Part shown: piece after piece, positions 1 to 5,165 of the stretch
Layout of the letters: each line of letters opens with the position of its first letter
Position numbering within the stretch: position 1 is the stretch's first letter
From: Acidobacteriota bacterium
GTDB lineage: Bacteria > Acidobacteriota > Aminicenantia > UBA2199
Assembly: GCA_028749105.1 (NCBI GenBank)
Contig: JAQUQF010000147.1
Span: 1-5,165 of the forward strand
Direction of reading: 5' to 3'
Length of the DNA: 5,165 nt
Notes under the pieces: generated by a model
The model's input: only the letters and a program-made list of their open reading frames with translations
What the model was told of the DNA's origin: nothing
Database searches by the model: none
Program-made: the position numbers and the translations under genes

Positions 1-2796
1 GGTCTCCTTCTGCAGCGTCCCGGCATCGGCCTCGATGTCCTTCAGCTCCATGCCCAGCTCCTGGCCGGCGACCTCCTCCAGCTGGAACAGGTCTTTCTTG
101 ACCGCGGCGATGCGGATCTCGCTCTCCTTCTTGCTCTCGCGCCACTCGTCCAGGACCTTGCGCTTGGCGGCCAGGTCGGAGGCGATCTTCTTGGCCTTGG
201 AGTTGAGCTCGTCCAGCGCCTGCTCGTCCTTCTTCATGAGCTTCTCCAACTCGGATTTCTCCAGGTTCAGGACCTTGGCCCGCGACTGGATCTCCTTGAT
301 CTTGTCGCCGCTTTCGGCGATCTCCTTCTCCAGGCGCTTCTTCTCCTCGCCGGAGGCCTGGATCTGCTGCCGGCGCTTCTCCTGGCGGGAGCCGCTCTCC
401 TGCATCAGGCTGCGGCGGGAACTCATCTTTTCGCGGATGAGGTTGAGGGCGTTGTCGTGCTGGATCCTCTCCTTTTCCTTCTCGTTGAGCCGCTGCTGCA
501 GTTTCTCGCCTTCGCGGGCGGCCTCCTCCTTTTCGCGCTCCAGCTGCTCGTCCTGCCTGTCGAGTTCGGCCTTTTTCTTTTCCAGCTCGGCCAGGCGCCC
601 CTTGAGCTTCTCCATCTCGCCGGCGAAGCCGTCGATCTCGGCGCCGGTGACCTGGATGCGGTGCAAGCCCAGCTCGCGGCCCTTCTGCAGCGCCTCGAAG
701 CGCGAGCGCAGCGTGATGCCCTCTTCCTTGCGGGCGTTCAGCGCCTTCTCGGCTTCCTGCAGCCGCAGCTCCTTTTCATCACGGCGGGCGCAGGCGGCGG
801 CCAGCGCGCTCCGCAGGGCCGCCAGGCCGCCGTTGAGAACGGCAACCTGCTTCTCGATGGCCTTGATCTCATCCAGCACATCCAGGATGCCGCGGTCGCG
901 GTTCTTGATCAGCACGCCGCCGCCGCCGATCACCTCGGCGTTGGCGGTGACGATGTCCACGCCGTACTTGGCGTAGATGGCCAGGCCGTGCTTCAGGTCG
1001 TCGACCAGCACGCCGTCGCGGAAGTACGGCTTCAGTTCCTTGTCCTCCAGCTCGAAGAGGCTCTTGACAAAATCGCGGAAGCCGGGCTCGCGGCGGATGG
1101 CCTCCGGGAGGGCCGCGGCGGCCGAGCACTTGAGGAAGGCCTTGCGCAGGTCGGGGCGCAAAACCGCTTCCTGGTCGGTGACGATCGCGGCGTCCAGCTC
1201 GTCGAAATAGAAGCTTTCCAGGACGGCGTGCAGGTTCTTGGGGGCCTGCAGCAGCTCCTGCAGATAGCCGCGGCCCTTGTGCGCCGCGACGCCGCCCTCG
1301 CTGCCGGTGATCTTGGCCTTGATCTCCAGGTATTTTTCCTTCTGGCGGTCGAGGTTGGCGATCTCGCTCAGGGCTTCGCGCAGAAGCTTGTCCGCCGCGT
1401 CGCTCTCGGCGCGCGCCTTCTCGAACTCGGATGCGGCACGGGAGAAATCGTCCTCGCCCGAGCGCAGCGCACCCGCCAGGCCCTGGACGGCCTCCTCAAC
1501 GCGGGCGATCTCGGGGTCCGTCCCCTGCTTCTCGAGCTCCTCGATGATGTTCCGGCGGCTGGCGATGTCCCCCTCGAGGCGCGACAGGTTCTTCTCCAGG
1601 TGGGCCGATTCGTTGCGGTTGCGCGAGATCTCCACCTGCAGGTTGAACATCGCTTTCTTCATGTGTCCGCCGGCGATGTTGCGCTCGGCGATGGCCTGGC
1701 GAATCGCCTCCAGGGCCCCATCAAGCTCTTTTTCGCCGCCCGACTGCCCGGCCAGCTCCTTTTCGAACCCGGCGAGCTCTGCCGTCAGGTCCTTGTTCTG
1801 GCGGCCGATCTCGCGGATCTCGGCCTCGCTCTCGGCGATGAACTGGTCCAGCTCGGTCATCTTCTGGCGGATGAACTCCTGGCGCTGCTGGGTCTTCTCG
1901 ATCTCCTTGCTCCCCTCGAGCAGCTTGTTGTTGTGGTCGAAGATGAACTGCTGGTTGTTCTTCAGCCCCTGCTCCAGCCCCCAACGCGCGTTCTCGAGCT
2001 CGAGCATCTCCTTGTCGAAATCGCCGATCTCCTTGACCAGCGCCGTTTCGCCGTTGAGAAATTCCATGATCTTGCCGCCCTGCAGGTCGAACTCTTCCTT
2101 GAAGGTCAGATATTTCTTCTTCAGCAGCGCCTTCAGCAGGTCGTTGCGCGAATTCTTGATGTCGCGGTAGCGGCGGGCGAAGTGAACCTGGTTCTTCAGC
2201 TCGCGCAGGCGGTTGCCCTTCTCCTGCAGCACCAGCTCCAGGCTGTCGAGGTTCTGCTGGGCGATGATCAGCTTGCCGGCTGTCTCCTTCTTGCGCTCCA
2301 GGTACTGGGCGATCCCCGCCGCCTCCTCGATCAGGATGCGCCGCTCGCTGGGCTTGAGGTTGACCATCTTCTCAACGCTGCCCTGTTCGAAGATGAAGTA
2401 GTTGCGCTCGCCGATGCCCAGGTCGAAGAGGGTGTCCTGGACGTCCTTGTTGCGGCAGAACTTTTCGTTGAGGATGTACTTGCCCTCGCCGCTGCGGAAG
2501 AAACGCCGGGCGATGTAGGTCTCGCTGTCGTTGTTGGCGAAATAGGCGCCGACCTCGGTCATGCCCAGGGGCTTTTTGGAGGCGCTGCCGGTGAAGATCA
2601 GGTCCTCGTTGTTCTCGCCGCGCAGGTTCTTGATGCGCTGCTCGCCCAGCACCCAGAGCAAAGCATCGACCAGGTTGCTCTTGCCGCAGCCGTTGGGGCC
2701 GATGACGGCGGTGATGCCCGGGTGGAACTGGACGATGGTTTTCTCCGGAAATGACTTAAAGCCGTGCATTTCGAGTTTTTTCAGGTAGATTTGCAT
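1..2796 (-). CDS. smc: Chromosome segregation ATPase SMC, N-terminal 932 codons (3' end beyond window)
   Basis: SMC is the core ATPase of the bacterial condensin (SMC-ScpA-ScpB). It loads on DNA, extrudes loops and helps segregate sister chromosomes. The minus-strand frame is open from the ATG at 2796 to base 1 with no stop. Residues 1-20 match the usual SMC start (MQIYLKKLEMHGFKSFPEKT). Walker A is GPNGCGKSN at 33-41. The Q-loop region is LGEQ at 50-53, followed by LRG at 58-60, whose R59 is the likely arginine finger. RSGEGKYILN (101-110), LGIGERN (126-132), FEQG (136-139) and SERRILIEEAAGI (150-162) are standard head blocks. A long Lys/Glu/Leu/Gln-rich coiled-coil arm spans about 165-500, the globular hinge about 505-635, and the returning coiled coil from about 640 to 932. 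Bacterial SMCs are usually near 1,180 residues, so roughly 250 are missing, including the ABC signature and Walker B. There is no CxxC zinc hook, which argues against Rad50/SbcC. The start has GGAG three bases upstream. Family assignment is very secure. Confidence 0.97.
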   Translation of the reverse strand, partial: MQIYLKKLEMHGFKSFPEKTIVQFHPGITAVIGPNGCGKSNLVDALLWVLGEQRIKNLRGENNEDLIFTGSASKKPLGMTEVGAYFANNDSETYIARRFFRSGEGKYILNEKFCRNKDVQDTLFDLGIGERNYFIFEQGSVEKMVNLKPSERRILIEEAAGIAQYLERKKETAGKLIIAQQNLDSLELVLQEKGNRLRELKNQVHFARRYRDIKNSRNDLLKALLKKKYLTFKEEFDLQGGKIMEFLNGETALVKEIGDFDKEMLELENARWGLEQGLKNNQQFIFDHNNKLLEGSKEIEKTQQRQEFIRQKMTELDQFIAESEAEIREIGRQNKDLTAELAGFEKELAGQSGGEKELDGALEAIRQAIAERNIAGGHMKKAMFNLQVEISRNRNESAHLEKNLSRLEGDIASRRNIIEELEKQGTDPEIARVEEAVQGLAGALRSGEDDFSRAASEFEKARAESDAADKLLREALSEIANLDRQKEKYLEIKAKITGSEGGVAAHKGRGYLQELLQAPKNLHAVLESFYFDELDAAIVTDQEAVLRPDLRKAFLKCSAAAALPEAIRREPGFRDFVKSLFELEDKELKPYFRDGVLVDDLKHGLAIYAKYGVDIVTANAEVIGGGGVLIKNRDRGILDVLDEIKAIEKQVAVLNGGLAALRSALAAACARRDEKELRLQEAEKALNARKEEGITLRSRFEALQKGRELGLHRIQVTGAEIDGFAGEMEKLKGRLAELEKKKAELDRQDEQLEREKEEAAREGEKLQQRLNEKEKERIQHDNALNLIREKMSSRRSLMQESGSRQEKRRQQIQASGEEKKRLEKEIAESGDKIKEIQSRAKVLNLEKSELEKLMKKDEQALDELNSKAKKIASDLAAKRKVLDEWRESKKESEIRIAAVKKDLFQLEEVAGQELGMELKDIEADAGTLQKET

Positions 2797-2802
2797 GATC
2801 TC

Positions 2803-2817
2803 CGTCCCGGCGGGACG
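2803..2817 (-). promoter_or_regulatory. GC-rich hairpin abutting the smc ribosome binding site
   Basis: A perfect 6-bp inverted repeat, CGTCCC-gcc-GGGACG on the minus strand, ends six bases before the smc ATG. The last G of its 3' arm is the first base of the only Shine-Dalgarno-like stretch (GGAG, 2803-2800). If it forms in the mRNA it would crowd the ribosome and could lower smc translation. The dyad is seen directly; a regulatory role is inference. A chance GC-rich palindrome is possible at this base composition. Confidence 0.35.
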
Positions 2818-2840
2818 CGTTGCGCGCGCCAGCCGCTACC

Positions 2841-2869
2841 AATTTATCACAAAGCGGGCTCTTTGTAAA
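2841..2869 (-). promoter_or_regulatory. Candidate sigma70-type promoter for smc
   Basis: On the minus strand, TTTACA (2869-2864, 5 of 6 matches to the -35 consensus TTGACA) and TAAATT (2846-2841, 4 of 6 matches to TATAAT) are separated by exactly 17 bases. The stretch is AT-rich within GC-rich surroundings. Initiation would fall near 2834, giving a leader of about 40 bases before the smc ATG. It lies in the gap after cstA ends at 2909, so it could drive smc independently of cstA. No experimental start is known here. Confidence 0.5.
2849..2866. repeat. Inverted repeat filling the smc promoter spacer (possible operator)
   Basis: ACAAAG and CTTTGT form a perfect 6-bp dyad around a 6-base centre (CGGGCT on the plus strand). 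It covers most of the spacer between the candidate -10 and -35 boxes and overlaps three bases of the -35 box, a typical position for a repressor or MerR-like site. As a minus-strand RNA hairpin it has an AU-rich stem and no following U tract, so it is a poor terminator for cstA. Read on the plus strand it is followed by AAATTTTT, but no plus-strand gene ends here. The regulator, if any, is unknown. Confidence 0.3.
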
Positions 2870-2908
2870 TTTTTCCCCTGCAGGGACGCGGAGACAATCG
2901 CTGGCGGC

Positions 2909-4582
2909 TCAGACCGCGCCAGCCCTGTCGTCTTCCTTTCTGTGGCGCAGGACGCGCACCGTTTCGACCAGCAGGAATAAGCTTAAAACGAGCAGGATCA
3001 GCCCGAATGCGGCCGACAGCAGGCTGTCAAAGCCGGCAGCGCCTTTCAGGAAAGGCTCGATCAGCAGCAGCAGCGACCAGAGGCTCATGGCCAGCATGAC
3101 CGCCAGCGGCAGCAGGACGAAGCCGATGCGCCGGCCGCTGTGCTTCAGCCACACCGCCAGCGCCAGCAGGGTCAGGGCGGCCAGCAGCTGGTTGCTGGAG
3201 CCGAAGATCGGCCAGGCCACCAGGTAGCCCTTCTCTTTTGTCGAGAGGAGAAACAGCAGCGGCAGGACCAGGGTGCCGGCGGTGGCCAACACGACCCCGG
3301 CCTTGCCCTTCAGGCCGGTGAATTCCTGCAGGATGTAGCGCGCCAGGCGCGTACAGACATCGAGGGTGTCGTAGACGAAGGTGGAGAAGGCGAGCAGGGC
3401 GAAGGAGAGGGCCAGGCTTGGATCGATGCCGGCGAGCCCCAGGTAGCGGGCGATGCCGCGGGCGTAGATCAGATTGGGATCCTCTTTCAGGGCCGGTGAG
3501 CCGGGAGCCAGCGCCATCACCGTGGCCAGGGCCAGCACCGCCACCAGCCCCTCGAGCAGCATGGCCCCGTAGCCGACCGGCCGCGCGTCGCGCTCGCGCG
3601 CCAGTTGCTTGGAGGTCGTCCCCGAGGCGACGATGCCGTGGAAGCCCGAGCAGGCGCCGCAGGCGATGGTGATGAACAGCAGCGGGAACAGTTGTTTGCC
3701 GTTCAGCAGGCTGTCCAGGCCAACGAGGTTGACGGCGGGATAGGTCGCCGGGATGCCGCCGAACAGGGCGCCGCCCAATCCGGCGGCGATCACCAGGTAG
3801 AGGAGCCAGCCGCCCAGGTAGCCGCGCGGCTGCAGCAGCAGCCAGACCGGGATGACCGAGGCGAAGAAGCAGTAGCCCAGGAGGATGACGTCCCAGCCCT
3901 TGACCGGCACTGAGGCCAGCAGGTCGAGGATGGACGCCGGCAGCTGCGGTCCCGCCCAGATGATCAGCAGCACCAGCGGCAGGAAGACGAGGGTCGCCTT
4001 GCCGGCCTTCCAGCCGAAGCGGTAGAGGAGGACGCCCATGGCCATGGCCGCCAGGATGTAGAACACGGAGGAGGCGGCCACGCCGGCGCCGAAGGCCTCG
4101 CCATTGCCGCCCACCGTGCGGAAGGTCTGGGCCGTGATGTCGGTGAAGGCGGCGATGACATAGACCAGGCACAGCCAGACGAAAATGAGGAAGAGGCGAT
4201 AGGCCGTCGGCGACAGGTTGCGGCGCACGATTTCGCCGATCGAGGCGCCGCCATGGCGCACCGAGGCGATCAGGCTGGTGAAGTCGTGGACGCCGCCGAT
4301 GAAAATGGAGCCGAGGACGATCCACAGCAGCGCCGGCAGCCAGCCGAACCAGATGCTGGCCAGGACCGGCCCGACGATGGGCCCGGCGGCGGAGATGGCC
4401 GAAAAGTGCTGGCCGAGCAGCAGGCCGCCCGAGGCGGGGACATAGTCCTGCCCGTCGTTGACCGTCACCGCCGGCGTGGGCCGGGAGTCGTCGAGCTGCA
4501 GGCGGCGGACCAGGAAGCGGCCATAGATGAGGTAGGCTGCGGCGAGGACCGCAGCCGAGATGAGGACGACCGGGGCGATCAT
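2909..4582 (-). CDS. cstA: CstA-family carbon starvation protein, compact form (557 aa)
   Basis: CstA proteins are inner-membrane importers. The E. coli members CstA and BtsT take up peptides and pyruvate respectively, but the substrate here cannot be told. The protein is strongly hydrophobic, with about 14-16 likely membrane segments (for example 2-20, 82-97, 127-147, 231-250, 257-277, 338-360, 485-508, 517-540). Family blocks seen are NDGQDYVPA (42-50), AAGPIVGPVLA (65-75), GGVHDF (96-101), ASVIPVWLLLQPRGYL (241-256), CGACSGFHGIVASGTTSKQL (308-327) and WPIFGSSNQLLA (457-468). E. coli CstA is about 700 residues, so this is a shorter form. The ATG at 4582 was chosen because the first membrane helix starts there. 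An in-frame TTG at 4648 would add 22 non-family residues and has no ribosome site. The chosen start has only a G-rich GGGGGCGG upstream. The next gene downstream is smc after 112 bp, and no YbdD-type small partner gene lies there. Confidence 0.95.
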   Translation of the reverse strand: MIAPVVLISAAVLAAAYLIYGRFLVRRLQLDDSRPTPAVTVNDGQDYVPASGGLLLGQHFSAISAAGPIVGPVLASIWFGWLPALLWIVLGSIFIGGVHDFTSLIASVRHGGASIGEIVRRNLSPTAYRLFLIFVWLCLVYVIAAFTDITAQTFRTVGGNGEAFGAGVAASSVFYILAAMAMGVLLYRFGWKAGKATLVFLPLVLLIIWAGPQLPASILDLLASVPVKGWDVILLGYCFFASVIPVWLLLQPRGYLGGWLLYLVIAAGLGGALFGGIPATYPAVNLVGLDSLLNGKQLFPLLFITIACGACSGFHGIVASGTTSKQLARERDARPVGYGAMLLEGLVAVLALATVMALAPGSPALKEDPNLIYARGIARYLGLAGIDPSLALSFALLAFSTFVYDTLDVCTRLARYILQEFTGLKGKAGVVLATAGTLVLPLLFLLSTKEKGYLVAWPIFGSSNQLLAALTLLALAVWLKHSGRRIGFVLLPLAVMLAMSLWSLLLLIEPFLKGAAGFDSLLSAAFGLILLVLSLFLLVETVRVLRHRKEDDRAGAV

Positions 4583-4619
4583 CGCCGCCCCCGCGGGAAA
4601 TGGTGGTTTTGCATATGCC

Positions 4620-4648
4620 AGTTTACCACTACCCGGGCAAGCGGGCAA
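4620..4648 (-). promoter_or_regulatory. Weak candidate promoter for cstA
   Basis: On the minus strand, TTGCCC (4648-4643, 4 of 6 to the -35 consensus) and TAAACT (4625-4620, 4 of 6 to the -10 consensus) are 17 bases apart, about 40 bases before the cstA ATG. Transcription would begin near 4613, inside a GCATATGC palindrome (4611-4618). The match is modest. Co-transcription from the DUF302 gene upstream is an equally good explanation, since no terminator is visible between the two. Confidence 0.25.
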
Positions 4649-4669
4649 TGGCAGGAAGGGACGGGTGGT

Positions 4670-5053
4670 TTATTTCGCCTCGTCCACCATCTGGACAGTC
4701 TTTTCTTCCACGTCGGCAGCCACCTGCACCAGGCCCGGATCCTGGGACAGCGCCGCAAGCATGCGCCCGGGCTTGATCATGCCGATTTTCGTTTTGCCCT
4801 TGTCGGTGAACACCGAAATGCGGCACGGCAGCGCCATGTTCAGCCGCATATCTGCGGCCATTACCTTTGCGGCCTGCTGCGGATTGCAGACTTCAAAGAT
4901 CTTGCACTGCTTGTCGAAGGCGATGCCTTTGCCGCGCAGGGTGGCTCCGACATCGTGGACATGCAGAATGCCGTAGCCGTGGCGCTTGACCGCCGCTTCC
5001 AGGTCCGCAACCGCCTGCTCGAACGATTTCTCGCTTGCAACGATGTAATACAT
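4670..5053 (-). CDS. DUF302 domain protein (127 aa)
   Basis: This is a small protein of the DUF302 family, whose members adopt a compact alpha/beta fold and have no established biochemical role. The whole chain is the domain. It starts MYYIVASEKSFEQAVADLE, with the aromatic first strand and following helix typical of the family. It then shows EVCNPQQAAKVM (54-65), ALPCRISVF (74-82) and a C-terminal GMIKPGRMLAAL (91-102). Cysteines at 50, 56 and 77 include the two in the family-typical EVCNP and LPC motifs. No signal peptide or membrane segment is seen, so it is probably cytoplasmic. The ATG at 5053 was chosen over one at 5083 because GAGGTG sits five bases upstream of it and the ten extra residues do not look like the family. 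It ends 87 bp before cstA on the same strand, so the two may form an operon. A link to uptake or redox chemistry is speculation. Confidence 0.9.
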   Translation of the reverse strand: MYYIVASEKSFEQAVADLEAAVKRHGYGILHVHDVGATLRGKGIAFDKQCKIFEVCNPQQAAKVMAADMRLNMALPCRISVFTDKGKTKIGMIKPGRMLAALSQDPGLVQVAADVEEKTVQMVDEAK

Positions 5054-5058
5054 AGTTT

Positions 5059-5064
5059 CACCTC
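5059..5064 (-). promoter_or_regulatory. Ribosome binding site of the DUF302 gene
   Basis: GAGGTG on the minus strand, five bases before the ATG at 5053, is a strong Shine-Dalgarno sequence. It is the main reason to prefer this start over the in-frame ATG at 5083, which lacks a comparable site. It is clearly better than the ribosome sites of cstA and smc. Confidence 0.75.
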
Positions 5065-5104
5065 GATCCTTTGTCAGTCTCATTCCATCTTGGGAAACGC
5101 CTTG

Positions 5105-5133
5105 ATTCTCACAGTTTGGCCATCCGTAGTCAA
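5105..5133 (-). promoter_or_regulatory. Candidate promoter upstream of the DUF302 gene
   Basis: On the minus strand, TTGACT (5133-5128, 5 of 6 to the -35 consensus) is followed after 17 bases by GAGAAT (5110-5105, 4 of 6 to the -10 consensus). Initiation near 5098 would give a leader of about 45 bases. It could drive both the DUF302 gene and cstA. The -10 box lacks the leading T, so strength is uncertain. The rest of 5084-5165 shows no gene or RNA structure I can support. Confidence 0.35.
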
Positions 5134-5165
5134 CTATTTCCTACCCGTGCGTCCCGGCCCGTGTC

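Noticed and set aside
35..976. Plus-strand Ser/Arg-rich open frame of 313 codons
   Set aside because: Another antisense shadow of the smc coiled coil. Its low-complexity Ser/Phe/Arg composition comes from the complement of Glu/Lys codons, and there is no recognisable domain.
457..2754. Plus-strand open frame of 765 codons
   Set aside because: It is codon-aligned antisense to smc. The GAG, AAG and CAG codons of the coiled coil read as CTC, CTT and CTG on the other strand, giving an implausible Leu-rich protein with no family motif.
1..2796. Alternative identity as Rad50/SbcC, RecN or MukB
   Set aside because: There is a globular hinge rather than a CxxC zinc hook, and the N-terminal head blocks (GEGKYILN, IEEAAGI) are characteristic of canonical bacterial SMC.
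2876..2885. CCCTGCAGGG palindrome followed on the minus strand by GAAAAATTT, considered as a cstA terminator
   Set aside because: The perfect palindrome leaves at most a 3-bp stem with a 4-base loop, and an A tract rather than a T tract follows on the cstA strand.
3027..4325. Minus-strand open frame of 432 codons overlapping cstA
   Set aside because: Out-of-frame reading of the GC-rich cstA gene. It is rich in Arg, Pro, Gly and His and has no family similarity, whereas the overlapping frame is clearly CstA.
4611..4618. GCATATGC palindrome before cstA as an operator
   Set aside because: An isolated 8-bp palindrome is too short to support on its own, and no second copy is seen nearby.
4583..4648. 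Upstream TTG start extending CstA by 22 residues
   Set aside because: No ribosome binding site precedes the TTG, and the added residues are not hydrophobic or family-like. The first membrane helix begins at the ATG at 4582.
5054..5083. Upstream ATG extending the DUF302 protein by 10 residues
   Set aside because: The extension would include the strong GAGGTG ribosome site of the inner ATG, and the family normally begins at the aromatic first strand.

Overview
The window is a GC-rich bacterial segment in which every convincing gene lies on the minus strand. In transcription order (right to left) they are a small DUF302-family protein (5053 to 4670), a compact CstA-type carbon-starvation/peptide transporter (4582 to 2909), and the N-terminal 932 codons of a chromosome-segregation SMC ATPase (2796 to 1). 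The SMC gene runs off the left edge before its stop codon. No mobile element, RNA gene, CRISPR array or phage signature was seen.

Layout. 5054-5165 is the leader of the DUF302 gene, with a strong ribosome binding site and a plausible sigma70-type promoter. 4583-4669 is an 87-bp gap between the DUF302 gene and cstA, with no clear terminator and only a weak promoter candidate. The two genes may therefore be co-transcribed. 2797-2908 is a 112-bp gap between cstA and smc. It holds a good sigma70-like promoter whose spacer is filled by a perfect 6-bp inverted repeat, followed by a short GC-rich hairpin touching the smc ribosome binding site. The smc gene therefore probably has its own promoter.

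Organism. GC-rich third positions, a canonical bacterial SMC (not MukB or RecN/SbcC) and a CstA-plus-DUF302 pair point to a free-living bacterium. Acidobacteriota/Aminicenantes-like or deltaproteobacterial lineages are guesses only; nothing here fixes the phylum.

How the genes fit together. CstA is a membrane importer for peptides or pyruvate. The DUF302 protein is a small, probably soluble protein of unknown role. SMC is housekeeping chromosome-condensation machinery, and its adjacency to cstA looks incidental. I see no compelling undescribed system. The items most worth checking are the DUF302-cstA pairing, the dyad inside the putative smc promoter, and the divergent SMC hinge motif.
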